NCBI RefSeq assembly: GCF_027594865.1
Contig: NZ_CP089391.1
Location: 5,672,501-5,736,500 of the forward strand
Direction: 5' to 3'
Source: Bradyrhizobium xenonodulans
Lineage (GTDB): Bacteria; Pseudomonadota; Alphaproteobacteria; Rhizobiales; Xanthobacteraceae
DNA length: 64,000 nucleotides
Positions 26,487 to 34,570 of the stretch are shown here, piece after piece. The notes beneath the pieces were generated by a model. That model made no database searches. It was not told the DNA's origin and worked only from the letters and a program-made list of their open reading frames with translations. Positions within the stretch are counted from its first letter, which is position 1; every line of letters begins with the position of its first letter. The translations under genes were made by a program, and so were the position numbers.

Positions 26487-27338
26487 TCAGGCGCCGTAAG
26501 TGTAAAAGCCCTGCCCGGTCTTGCGGCCGAGATGGCCGGCATCGACCATTTCCTTGAGCAAGGGGGCCGGACGGTATTTGGGGTCGTTGAAGCCTTTGTA
26601 AAAGACCTCCATCACCGAAAGCATGGTGTCGAGCCCAACGAGATCGGCCAGCGCCAGCGGCCCGATCGGATGGTTGCAGCCGAGCTTCATGCCGGCGTCG
26701 ATCTCTTCCGCGGTCGCAATCCCTTCCTGGAGCGCGAAGATCGCCTCGTTGATCATCGGGCACAGGATCCTGTTGACGGCGAAGCCTGGGCTGTTCTTGG
26801 CGGTGATCGCGACCTTGCCGACGCGCTGGGCGAAATCGAGCGCCTTGGCGTGGGTGTCGTCCGAGGTCTGCAAGCCGCGGATGAGCTCCAGCAGCGCCAT
26901 CACCGGCACCGGGTTGAAGAAGTGCATGCCGATGAAGCGGTCGGGACGGTCGGTCGCGGCGGCGAGCTTGGTGATCGAGATCGAGGAGGTGTTGGTCGCG
27001 ACCAGCGTGCGCGGCGACAGCGTCGCGCAGAGGTCCTTCAGGATCTTGACCTTGAGCTCCTCGTTCTCGGTCGCGGCCTCGATGACGAGGTCGCAATCCG
27101 ACAGCTTGGCGCGGTCGGTCGTGCCGGTGATGCGCTTGAGCGTGGCCTCGCGATCGGCTGCCGACATCTTCTCCTTCTTGACCAGGCGCTCGAGGCTGCC
27201 GCCGACGGTGGAGATCCCGCGGTTCACCGCCGCATCGGAAATGTCGACCATCACGACCGACAGCCCGGCCGCCGCGCAGATCTGCGCGATGCCGTTCCCC
27301 ATGGTCCCTGCCCCGATGATGCCAACGGTCTGGATCAT
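26487..27338 (-). CDS. hbdA: 3-hydroxybutyryl-CoA dehydrogenase
   Basis: A 283-residue NAD(P)-dependent enzyme that interconverts acetoacetyl-CoA and 3-hydroxybutyryl-CoA in fatty-acid or polyhydroxybutyrate metabolism. The Rossmann motif [14 protein letters not shown] begins at residue 7. The catalytic region is [15 protein letters not shown], with His139 the likely base, and ends in the [11 protein letters not shown] signature. Start ATG at 27338. It is a stand-alone gene with a 403-bp upstream region. Confidence 0.94.
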   Translation of the reverse strand: MIQTVGIIGAGTMGNGIAQICAAAGLSVVMVDISDAAVNRGISTVGGSLERLVKKEKMSAADREATLKRITGTTDRAKLSDCDLVIEAATENEELKVKILKDLCATLSPRTLVATNTSSISITKLAAATDRPDRFIGMHFFNPVPVMALLELIRGLQTSDDTHAKALDFAQRVGKVAITAKNSPGFAVNRILCPMINEAIFALQEGIATAEEIDAGMKLGCNHPIGPLALADLVGLDTMLSVMEVFYKGFNDPKYRPAPLLKEMVDAGHLGRKTGQGFYTYGA

Positions 27339-27741
27339 TGCCTCGAATCCTTCATCCTTGCGGCCCGTGCCCTGGCGGCCCCGTCCCATTGTTCCTGTAT
27401 CAGGGTCTAGCACCGCCCACCGGCAGGTGCGACCTGATCCTGCCCTTTCCTTAAAGCATCCGAGCCGGGAATAAAGCCGCCATTCGGTCGCGAAACGGCA
27501 TGATTTGACGCTTCTTTTGGCGGTTTGCCCCGAATTGGCACTTGCTCCCGCCCCTGCGCCTCGCAGCGGAGAGATGGCTGCCGCTCGGCTCGCTTCGGCC
27601 CCCGACCTAATCCGATCGGACGATGCGGGGCTCACCAACGGCGTAGTGTAATCGATTCGCAATGGCCAGCGCGAATGCTTCGCGACGCTGTTGTGACATA
27701 GGCCACATCGGCTTCGCGCCCCACCTGTTAGCGTCGTGCAC
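27339..27741. promoter_or_regulatory. Divergent intergenic region between hbdA and pstS
   Basis: A 403-bp stretch separating two divergent genes. I see no credible gene. A loose TGTGACAT-like element near 27691 does not match a pho box well enough to call. Promoters for both genes must lie here. Confidence 0.35.
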
Positions 27742-28797
27742 ATGAACAAACATATGGTACTGCCAATTGTCCTCACCGCTCTGCTCGTCGCCACGCCAAG
27801 CCTGGCCGCCGAGACCAAGGGAGCCGGCTCAACCTTCGTTTCGCCCGTGATGGCGAAATGGATCGACGCGTACAAAATGAAGACCGGCAACACCGTCAGC
27901 TATCAGGCGGTCGGCTCGAGCATCGGCGTCGGCCTGATCAGGAAAGAAGCAGTCGACTTCGGCGCAAGCGACATGCCGCTCGACCCGAAGGAGCTGGACA
28001 GGCTCGGCATGATGCAATTCCCGATCGTGATCGGTGGCGTCGTGCCGGTGGTCAATATCGACGGCGTCAAGCCCGGCCAAATCCGCTTCACGGGACAGGT
28101 GCTCGCGGACATCTATCTCGGCAAGCTGAAATCCTGGAACGATCCGGCCATTCGTGCCGTCAACCCCGACATCAGGCTGCCGAACACGCCGATCACGGTG
28201 GTCCATCGCGTCGACGGCTCGGGGACGACGTTCAACTGGTCGAATTACCTCTCCAAGGTCAGCCCGCAGTGGAAGACGAATGTCGGCGAAGGCACCTCGG
28301 TCGAGTGGCCGCTTGGGCTTGGCGGCAAGGGCAATGACGGCGTCGCCTCGCTCGTCAGTCTCGTTCCAGGCTCCATCGGCTATCTCGAATACACCTACGC
28401 GCTGCAACGGCTCGACAGGATTTCCTTCGGCCTCGTGCAGAACAGCGCCGGCAATTTTGTCGTCCCCGACGCGGCATCGTTCCAGGCGGCGGCCTCGAGC
28501 GCAGACTGGAAGGCGGAGAAGGATTTCCATCTCGTGCTCACCGACGCGCCCGGCGAAAACGCCTATCCGATCACGGCCACGACCTTCGTGCTGATGCCGA
28601 AGATGCCGAAATCTCAGGAACGGTCGGCGGCCGCCATCGACTTCGTCCGCTGGTCGCTGGAGAACGGCAAGCCGCAAGCCGAGACGCTCAACTACGTTCC
28701 GCTGCCGCCCGCCCTGATCGACCAGATCGAACGCTACTGGCAACAGAGCATTGGGGCAACCTCGACGGTCTCGGCGTCGGCCAACGTCAAGCGCTGA
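27742..28797 (+). CDS. pstS: Phosphate-binding protein PstS
   Basis: A 351-residue periplasmic phosphate receptor. A signal peptide ends near SLAAETK. Typical PstS blocks follow: [16 protein letters not shown], the [14 protein letters not shown] ligand loop, DFGASDMPL, and [19 protein letters not shown] 27742 was chosen over an in-frame GTG at 27736. The transporter genes pstC, pstA and pstB are not nearby, so it is an orphan receptor. A perfect 11-bp hairpin follows. Confidence 0.93.
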   Translation: MNKHMVLPIVLTALLVATPSLAAETKGAGSTFVSPVMAKWIDAYKMKTGNTVSYQAVGSSIGVGLIRKEAVDFGASDMPLDPKELDRLGMMQFPIVIGGVVPVVNIDGVKPGQIRFTGQVLADIYLGKLKSWNDPAIRAVNPDIRLPNTPITVVHRVDGSGTTFNWSNYLSKVSPQWKTNVGEGTSVEWPLGLGGKGNDGVASLVSLVPGSIGYLEYTYALQRLDRISFGLVQNSAGNFVVPDAASFQAAASSADWKAEKDFHLVLTDAPGENAYPITATTFVLMPKMPKSQERSAAAIDFVRWSLENGKPQAETLNYVPLPPALIDQIERYWQQSIGATSTVSASANVKR

Positions 28798-28820
28798 ACT
28801 GCGACGCCCGAGCATCACAT

Positions 28821-28846
28821 CGAGATTGGGGCCAACCCCAATCTCG
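28821..28846. terminator. Hairpin after pstS
   Basis: A perfect 11-bp stem (CGAGATTGGGG, 28821-28831, with 28836-28846) closes a CCAA loop, 23 bases past pstS. There is no T-run, but it is well placed to separate pstS from the ars operon promoter that begins at 28848. Confidence 0.65.
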
Positions 28847-28847
28847 A

Positions 28848-28883
28848 TTGACAGGGCTCCATTATTTCAATAATCGTTGAAAT
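28848..28883 (+). promoter_or_regulatory. ars promoter with overlapping ArsR operator
   Basis: TTGACA (28848-28853) is followed after 17 bases by TAATCG (28871-28876), a plausible -35/-10 pair. A palindrome, ATTTCAA (28864-28870) and TTGAAAT (28877-28883) with a 6-base spacer, covers the -10 element and touches the arsR ATG at 28884. The expected transcription start is within a base or two of the ATG, and no ribosome site is present, so the message may be leaderless. ArsR bound here would block RNA polymerase until released by arsenite. Confidence 0.65.
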
Positions 28884-29228
28884 ATGGAAAAGACGGACGC
28901 CGTCGCGGCGCTCGCCGCGCTCGCACAGGACAATCGCCTCGACGTCTTCCGCCTGCTGGTGCAGGCCGGCCCCGAAGGCCTGACTGCCGGCGCGGTGGCC
29001 GAAGCGCTGGATCTCGCCCCCAACACGCTGACCTTCCACTTCGACCGGCTGCGGATGGCCGGGCTCGCGACCGTCCGGCGCGAGGGGCGCTCGATGATCT
29101 ATGCGGCGCGGTTCGAGACCATGAACGCGCTGGTCGGTTTCCTGACCGAAAACTGCTGCGGCGGAGCATCATGCGCTCCGGCCGGACCTTCGAAGCCCGC
29201 GCGGAAGCGCAGTCAAGCGCCAGCCTGA
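28884..29228 (+). CDS. arsR: ArsR-family arsenic-responsive repressor
   Basis: A 114-residue winged-helix repressor. The recognition helix lies in VAEALDLAPNTLTFHFDRLRMAGL. The metal site is probably the C-terminal Cys group ENCCGGASC (Cys pair plus one), placed as in the ArsR type that binds As(III) with C-terminal cysteines, rather than the ELCVCDL motif of the E. coli protein. The operator palindrome abuts its start codon. It heads the cluster arsR-arsI-arsC-aqpS. Confidence 0.92.
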   Translation: MEKTDAVAALAALAQDNRLDVFRLLVQAGPEGLTAGAVAEALDLAPNTLTFHFDRLRMAGLATVRREGRSMIYAARFETMNALVGFLTENCCGGASCAPAGPSKPARKRSQAPA

Positions 29229-29239
29229 AAGGACCGACC

Positions 29240-29719
29240 ATGAAGCGCCTGCACGTTCACGTGTCCGTCGAGGATCTCTCCCATTCCATCGGGTTCTACT
29301 CGGCCTTGTTCGCCAGCCAACCGTCAGTCGTGAAATCCGACTATGCCAAATGGATGCTGGAAGACCCCCGCGTGAATTTTGCGATCTCGACGCGTGGCCG
29401 CGCGGTCGGCCTCGATCATCTCGGCATCCAGGTCGAGACCGGCGATGAGCTGCAAGAGGTTTATGCCCGATTGCGCCAGGCCGGCGGCAGCGTCATCGAA
29501 CAGGGGCAGACCACCTGCTGCTATGCGACGTCGGAGAAATCCTGGATCGACGATCCGGCCGGCATCGCCTGGGAAACCTTCCACACCACGGGCGAGAGCA
29601 CCAATTACGGCGACGGCAGCGGCGAGAATACGGCGCGGGTTGCTCATGAGAAGCAGGAGACCCAGTCGGCCTGCTGCACACCGCAGACGGCGCCAGCGGT
29701 CTCGCGGGCCTGCTGCTGA
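29240..29719 (+). CDS. arsI: ArsI/CadI-family VOC metal-resistance protein
   Basis: A 159-residue vicinal-oxygen-chelate protein. ArsI is an Fe(II) dioxygenase that breaks the carbon-arsenic bond of trivalent organoarsenicals such as methylarsenite. Visible features are the N-terminal HVHVSVEDL strand, likely ligands His60 (LDHLGIQV) and Glu112 (WETF), and the Cys93-Cys94 pair (TTCCYATS) that binds arsenic. Two further Cys pairs at the C-terminus (SACC, RACC) are an extra tail. It lies 11 bases after arsR. The related cadmium-induced CadI cannot be fully excluded. Confidence 0.85.
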   Translation: MKRLHVHVSVEDLSHSIGFYSALFASQPSVVKSDYAKWMLEDPRVNFAISTRGRAVGLDHLGIQVETGDELQEVYARLRQAGGSVIEQGQTTCCYATSEKSWIDDPAGIAWETFHTTGESTNYGDGSGENTARVAHEKQETQSACCTPQTAPAVSRACC

Positions 29720-29736
29720 GCACGAGGACTTCCGCC

Positions 29737-30147
29737 ATGGACGCGATCATCTATCACAATCCCGATTGCGGCACGTCGCGCAACACGCTTGCGATGATCC
29801 GGAACACCGGCATCGAGCCGCACGTGATCGAATATCTGAAGACGCCGCCATCGCGGGCGTTGTTGCAGCAGCTCATCGCACGCATGGGGATCTCGGTGCG
29901 CGAGGCGGTGCGCGAAAAGGCGGCGCCTTATGCGGAGCTCGGGCTCGACGACCCGGCGCTGGCGGACGATCAGCTGCTCGATGCGATGATGGCACATCCG
30001 ATCCTGATCAACAGGCCGATCGTGGTCACTCCGAAAGGCGTCAAGCTCTGCCGTCCTTCCGAGCTCGTGCTCGATCTGCTGCCGGCACGGCAGGGCGAAT
30101 TCGTCAAGGAAGACGGTGAGCGCATCACGCTGGATCGCGGCACCTGA
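29737..30147 (+). CDS. arsC: Arsenate reductase ArsC, glutaredoxin type
   Basis: A 136-residue reductase that converts arsenate to arsenite using glutathione and glutaredoxin. The catalytic Cys11 is in HNPDCGTSRNT, and downstream NRPIVVTPKGVKLCRP carries the conserved Arg region. Its stop overlaps the aqpS start by one base (TGATG), so the two are coupled: arsenite made here can leave through the channel. Confidence 0.95.
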   Translation: MDAIIYHNPDCGTSRNTLAMIRNTGIEPHVIEYLKTPPSRALLQQLIARMGISVREAVREKAAPYAELGLDDPALADDQLLDAMMAHPILINRPIVVTPKGVKLCRPSELVLDLLPARQGEFVKEDGERITLDRGT

Positions 30148-30851
30148 TGCCAAGCCTTGCACAGCGCGCCTTCGCGGAGTGGCTTGGAACGGCGTTCCTG
30201 CTTGCCGCCGTCGTCGGCTCAGGGATCATGGCCGAGAAGCTCTGCGGCGGAAACGTCGCGCTCGCGTTGCTGTGCAATACGATCGCCACGGGTGCCATCC
30301 TCGTGGTGTTGATCCTGATGTTCGCTCCGATATCGGGAGCCCACTTCAATCCGGTCGTGACGCTGGCATTCGCCTTGCGCGGCGAAATCGCATGGACGGA
30401 TGCTGCGGCCTACCTCGCGGCTCAGATCGCTGGCGCAATCGCAGGCGTTGCAGTCGCACACGTGATGTTCGAGCTGTCGGTCCTCCAGCTTTCGCCCACG
30501 GAACGCGCTGGTGCCGGACAATGGCTTGCCGAGGCCGTGGCCACCTTTGGTCTGCTGTCCGCCATCCTTGGCGTCGGGTCTCGCACACCCACCGCCGTTC
30601 CTTATGCCGTCGGCCTCTATATCACCTCGGCGTATTGGTTCACGTCGTCCACCTCGTTCGCCAATCCCGCGGTCACCATCGCCCGCTCACTGTCCGATAC
30701 ATTCGCGGGTATCGCCCCTCACGGCATCCCCGCCTTCATCGCCGCTCAGGTCGTTGGGGCCGGTCTTGCCGTTCTGCTCGGACGCTGGCTTTGGGGCGGA
30801 GCCACCGAAGTGCGAAGCGCGGCGCAGATCACGCCCCAGAGTCCTGCATAA
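30147..30851 (+). CDS. aqpS: Aquaglyceroporin AqpS, arsenite channel
   Basis: A 234-residue membrane channel of the MIP family with about six membrane segments and the two pore motifs: NPV in GAHFNPVVTL and NPA in SFANPAVTIARS. In Sinorhizobium meliloti, aqpS in the ars operon takes the place of an arsenite pump and lets arsenite produced by ArsC flow out down its gradient. The same arrangement here, with no arsB or acr3 in the cluster, supports that role. It is directly coupled to arsC. Confidence 0.93.
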   Translation: MPSLAQRAFAEWLGTAFLLAAVVGSGIMAEKLCGGNVALALLCNTIATGAILVVLILMFAPISGAHFNPVVTLAFALRGEIAWTDAAAYLAAQIAGAIAGVAVAHVMFELSVLQLSPTERAGAGQWLAEAVATFGLLSAILGVGSRTPTAVPYAVGLYITSAYWFTSSTSFANPAVTIARSLSDTFAGIAPHGIPAFIAAQVVGAGLAVLLGRWLWGGATEVRSAAQITPQSPA

Positions 30852-31016
30852 CGCGGCACCGACGTTCATTTTCCGGATGAATCGCGTTTTCAAATTCCTC
30901 CTGCTGGGTATTCTGTCGTCGAACAAGACTCGCTGGGACCAGTCCGTGAAGCGATTGCGAAGGCTCGACGTCGACGATCCCGAGGCATTCTGCCCGGCGC
31001 AACAGCGTCGGGCCGG

Positions 31017-31715
31017 ATGAACGATTTCGCTCGATCCATTGGCGCCGCCTTCGCGCTGATCGGCGAAGCCGATTCCGAGCTGCTCGGCATCGTCACCCTG
31101 TCGGTGCGCGTCAGCCTGACCGCGAGCATCGTCGCGCTCGTGATCGGCGCGCCGTTCGGGGCCTTGCTTGCGATCACCCGCTTCCGCGGGCGGCAGGTCA
31201 TCATCGTGCTGACCAATGCACTGCTCGGCCTTCCGCCGGTGGTGGTCGGGCTCGCGCTTTATCTGCTGCTGTCGCGGTCCGGCCCGCTCGGGGCGGCCGG
31301 CCTGCTGTTCACGCCGGCGGCCATGGTGATCGCGCAGACGCTGCTCGCGACGCCGATCGTGGTGGCGCTGGTGCACCGGCCGGCGAGCCTGCTGTGGGCG
31401 GAGTATGGCGACCTCGCGCGGATCGACGGACTATCGACGCTGCGCAGCATCGGACTCTTGTTCGCGCTCGGCCGAACCTCGCTGCTGACGGCCTTTCTCG
31501 CGGCGTTCGGGCGCGCCATCGCCGAGGTCGGCGCCATCATCATCGTCGGCGGCAACATCCGCGGTTTTACCCGCACGATGACGACCGCGATCGCGCTGGA
31601 GACCAGCAAGGGAGACCTGCCGCTGGCGCTCGGGCTCGGACTGATCCTGCTCGCGCTCAGCGTCGCGGTGTCGACCGTCGCCTTCCTGCTAGTGGGACGC
31701 GTTGGGGAAAAATAG
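31017..31715 (+). CDS. tupB: Tungstate-type ABC permease TupB
   Basis: A 232-residue permease with about five or six membrane segments. The ATPase-contact loop is near AEYGDLARIDGLSTLRSIGL, and the region AFLAAFGRAIAEVGAIIIVGGNIRG is typical of molybdate/tungstate permeases. It ends inside the 3' end of the opposite-strand tupA gene (27-base overlap, 31689-31715). No tupC ATPase gene is next to it. The 165-bp gap upstream holds a possible 47-codon frame at 30877-31020 overlapping this start, which I do not consider convincing. Confidence 0.85.
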   Translation: MNDFARSIGAAFALIGEADSELLGIVTLSVRVSLTASIVALVIGAPFGALLAITRFRGRQVIIVLTNALLGLPPVVVGLALYLLLSRSGPLGAAGLLFTPAAMVIAQTLLATPIVVALVHRPASLLWAEYGDLARIDGLSTLRSIGLLFALGRTSLLTAFLAAFGRAIAEVGAIIIVGGNIRGFTRTMTTAIALETSKGDLPLALGLGLILLALSVAVSTVAFLLVGRVGEK

Positions 31716-32498
31716 CTGCTCGCCGCCGACCTTGTAGCCGGCGATCGCATCCTGCCCCTTCGGCGAGACCAGCCAGTCGATGAAGGCCTGGCCATCCTTC
31801 GCCTTCACGTTCGAATGCGTGGCCGGATTCACCAGCATGACGCCGTACTGATTGAACAGCCGCTTGTCGCCCTCGGTCAGGATGGCGAGCTCGCCGCGGT
31901 TCTTGAACGACAGCCAGGTGCCGCGGTCCGACAGCAGATAGGCGTTCGACGACGAGGCCATGTTCAGCGCCGGGCCCATGCCCTGGCCGATTTCGCGATA
32001 CCAGTTGTCGTTGCCGGCAGCGATGTCGACGCCCGCCTCCTTCCATAATCTCAGCTCCGCCGCATGCGTGCCGGATTTGTCGCCGCGCGAGATGAATGGC
32101 GCCTTTACCGCCGCGATCTTGCGCAGCGCATCCGCGACGTCCTTGCCGCCGGCGATCTTCGCGGGGTCGCTTCTGGGGCCGACGATGACGAAGTCGTTGT
32201 ACATCACGTCGAAGCGCTTCTCGCCCTGCCCTTCCGACATGAACTTGTCTTCGGCGGCCCTGTCATGGACGAACACCACGTCGGCATCGCCGCGGCGCCC
32301 GATGTCGAGCGCCTGGCCGGTGCCTACGGCCACGACCTTCACCGCGATGCCCTCGGCCTTCGAGAACAAAGGCAGCAGGTAACCGAACAGGCCCGACTGT
32401 TCCGTCGATGTCGTCGAGGCCACGGTGATGGCGCGTTCTTGCGCGTATGCGCACGTCGACCAGGCCAGAACCGCTGCGATGGCCGCAAGCTTCCTCAT
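31689..32498 (-). CDS. tupA: Tungstate-binding periplasmic protein TupA
   Basis: A 269-residue receptor for tungstate uptake; tungstate or molybdate serves metalloenzymes. The signal peptide ends at CAYAQ. TTSTEQSGLF after residue 28 is the TupA signature, followed by the GTGQALDIGRRGDADVVFVH block. It is encoded opposite tupB and the two genes overlap tail to tail, whereas tupA, tupB and tupC usually run in the same direction. Start ATG at 32498. Confidence 0.92.
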   Translation of the reverse strand: MRKLAAIAAVLAWSTCAYAQERAITVASTTSTEQSGLFGYLLPLFSKAEGIAVKVVAVGTGQALDIGRRGDADVVFVHDRAAEDKFMSEGQGEKRFDVMYNDFVIVGPRSDPAKIAGGKDVADALRKIAAVKAPFISRGDKSGTHAAELRLWKEAGVDIAAGNDNWYREIGQGMGPALNMASSSNAYLLSDRGTWLSFKNRGELAILTEGDKRLFNQYGVMLVNPATHSNVKAKDGQAFIDWLVSPKGQDAIAGYKVGGEQLFFPNASH

Positions 32499-32652
32499 TG
32501 CGTCGTCCTCGTATTCGATGTCGGGTGTTCCAAATTACCTCGGGCGAACGATGCAGGGAACCCCGACGATCTGTGCACCCGCTCGTGCCGCTGGTTAGGA
32601 ACGTCATCTTCATCGGTCGGTTGTCACGACGGTGAACTCCGAGGAGAATGCG

Positions 32653-32925
32653 ATGAAGAAGATCATCCTGGCATCCGCCTGCGTCATGGCGCTGGCAACC
32701 GTTGGCGCTTTCGCGCAGACGCAACCCGCCCCGGGAGCTTCCGGTCAGGGCGATGTCGGTCAATCCTCGCGTGGTCCCGCGACCAAAGGCATGACGACCG
32801 GCAAGTCGTCGAACATGCAGAACGAAGCCGGCAGCAGCAAGGGCACGCAGCCACCGAGCGCCGGCGGCAGCAATACGAATAACATGGGCAGCCAGGCTGG
32901 CGGCGGCGCGGGCTCCGGCAAGTAG
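32653..32925 (+). CDS. Low-complexity exported protein
   Basis: A 90-residue protein with a signal peptide (MKKIILASACVMALATVGAF, cut near AQT) and a mature chain dominated by Gly, Ser, Asn, Gln, Thr and Pro, ending GSGK. GAGGAG precedes the ATG at 32653. It is probably disordered. Its composition and size resemble the protein at 22769. No function can be assigned. Confidence 0.65.
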   Translation: MKKIILASACVMALATVGAFAQTQPAPGASGQGDVGQSSRGPATKGMTTGKSSNMQNEAGSSKGTQPPSAGGSNTNNMGSQAGGGAGSGK

Positions 32926-32992
32926 GCTGGAAGATCGAAAATCCTGGGAGGGGGCAGCCGTTTCTTCCCGCGCGTAGCCGGGCGGGAGATGG

Positions 32993-34222
32993 ATGCGTGG
33001 ATGTTCTGCAATTGGTCCCACCTACATTGACACAGGTGTGACGGCCGGGGCAGTTTTTTGCATTGCTGGCGAATCAGCGATTGCCTCACGCCGAGTACCT
33101 CTTGGACAACTCCCAGTGCTTTCGAGACTGATATCGTTGCTGCGCCGCATTCCTGCGGTGAAATGGGCGTTCACGAAGCTTCGGCCCTCGCCGCATGGCG
33201 GCAGCATCGACGAAGCTGCGCGCGCCGCGGACGACTCGTCAGCCATCGTCGCCGATATCGCGGAAGCCGCTCCGGCTCTCGACGGCAACATCAGCACCGA
33301 CCCATTGCACCGCGACATCGAGGTCGCGACTCCGGTCGCAGAGCACGACACCGCCATTTCTGTCGTGGCGGAAAGCCCGTCGGCCGCGTGCGCTAACATC
33401 AGCATCAGCGAGGATCCATCCCCTGACATGCCGGTCATAGCCGAACCGGTCGCCGTCGCAGAGGTTCCGGTCTCATCGGTTGAGGTCGAGACCGAGCCTG
33501 CCGCTCCCGAGCCCGCGGTTGCGGAGGAAACGCCGGTCACCCCGGTTGATATCGAGATCGCTCCGGTCGATGCTCCCGTTCTCGTGGTCAACGACGATCC
33601 GTCCACTGTCGTCGTTCTGGATGTCGAACCGGCCGTCGCGGACGATTCCTTCGTTGCGCTTGCCGAGAGCAACGTCTCAACGGACCAGGTCTCCGAGAGC
33701 GGCATCGACAGCGCTCCGTCTCCCAGCGTCACGATGGAAATCGAGCCGGTTCCCGATCCTGCCCCGGTCGCCGTGATCGTCGTAGAGGGGCCTTGCGCCG
33801 ACACACCGAACGTCGTCACGCCTATCGAACCGGAGCCGGTCCTTACGGCTCCCGCGTCGGAAGTCCCCAGTGCGCCGAAGCCTCGCGCAAAGGCCGCCGA
33901 GCCCCCCGACCGGGCCGCGCTGATCCGGCAGCGCTGGGCGGAGACCGGGATCAGGATGTGGAATCCGCGGCTTCACGGTGCCGGCGATGCCACGCTGAAC
34001 ATCCAGGGGCGCGTCGAGCTGCTGCCGCCCGCACCCGGCGAGACCATGCCGCGCTACGACAAGCTGGAATTCAGGATGCTGGGCGGACAGATCGTCTGCG
34101 AGGGCGTGATCGTCGAAGCGCCTGCACCGGCGGGCCATCGCAGCTTTACGCGACTTGCCGAACCGCGGAACCAGGACCGGGTTCGCGAGCCGGAGCGGGA
34201 ACGCCAGGCCGCGCTCGCCTGA
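32993..34222 (+). CDS. Hypothetical protein: acidic disordered region plus small C-terminal domain
   Basis: Up to 409 residues. The start is uncertain; ATG 32993 has GGGAG close upstream. Residues about 75-310 are an acidic, Pro/Val/Ala/Glu-rich region with repeated Val-Glu-Pro-type stretches and almost no aromatic residues, so it is probably disordered. Residues about 315-385 look folded (DRAALIRQRWAETGIRMWN, then a beta-rich part containing LEFRMLGGQIVCEGV). No signal peptide or membrane segment is evident. The design suggests a tether carrying a binding domain, but I do not recognise the family. Confidence 0.5.
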   Translation: MRGCSAIGPTYIDTGVTAGAVFCIAGESAIASRRVPLGQLPVLSRLISLLRRIPAVKWAFTKLRPSPHGGSIDEAARAADDSSAIVADIAEAAPALDGNISTDPLHRDIEVATPVAEHDTAISVVAESPSAACANISISEDPSPDMPVIAEPVAVAEVPVSSVEVETEPAAPEPAVAEETPVTPVDIEIAPVDAPVLVVNDDPSTVVVLDVEPAVADDSFVALAESNVSTDQVSESGIDSAPSPSVTMEIEPVPDPAPVAVIVVEGPCADTPNVVTPIEPEPVLTAPASEVPSAPKPRAKAAEPPDRAALIRQRWAETGIRMWNPRLHGAGDATLNIQGRVELLPPAPGETMPRYDKLEFRMLGGQIVCEGVIVEAPAPAGHRSFTRLAEPRNQDRVREPERERQAALA

Positions 34223-34285
34223 CCCTTTCCCCTGCGACCACGCTCGCCATATGCTAGGCTGATGTCCCGACACGGGAGGTTGCAT

Positions 34286-34570
34286 ATGCGCACAGGATCG
34301 TTGCCACTCGTCGTGATCGCCGCCCTCTGCGTCTCGCAAGGCGTCTTTGCGGCGTCCGGCAAACGGCCGCGTCACGCGCCCGCAGCAGCACCCACCACCG
34401 ATCCGTCCGCACCCTACAAGGCCGACCGGATCTCCTCCTCACGCGGCGAGACGATCCTCGACACGCCCGGCCAGACAACCGTGCTGACCCGCCAGACGCT
34501 CGACGACATGAACGCGAGAAGCCTCCGCGACGCCATGCGCTCCACCGCCGGCGTGACGATCGGGCGTTAG
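34286..34570 (+). pseudogene. Truncated TonB-dependent receptor: signal peptide and start of plug
   Basis: A 94-residue frame with GGGAGG before the ATG, a signal peptide (MRTGSLPLVVIAALCVSQGV, cut near FAAS) and a plug-domain start: TILDTPGQTTVLTRQTLDD, then LRDAMRSTAGVTIG. In siderophore receptors this is followed by about 600 residues of plug and barrel; here a stop comes at once, and the following DNA belongs to an opposite-strand esterase gene. It is a remnant, or possibly a short protein kept for another use. Confidence 0.7.

Noticed and set aside
27680..27720. A pho box before pstS
   Set aside because: The best segment matches the consensus poorly and lacks the direct-repeat structure.
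28884..30851. Possible arsB, acr3 or arsH in the ars cluster
   Set aside because: Every frame in the cluster is accounted for by arsR, arsI, arsC and aqpS.
30877..31020. A 47-codon frame overlapping the tupB start by four bases (ATGA)
   Set aside because: The overlap is suggestive of coupling, but third-position GC is modest, there is no clear ribosome site, and the peptide has no recognisable feature; promoter or leader DNA is as likely.
34262..34285. An upstream ATG for the TonB plug remnant
   Set aside because: The GGGAGG site lies between this ATG and the one at 34286, which also begins the signal peptide.
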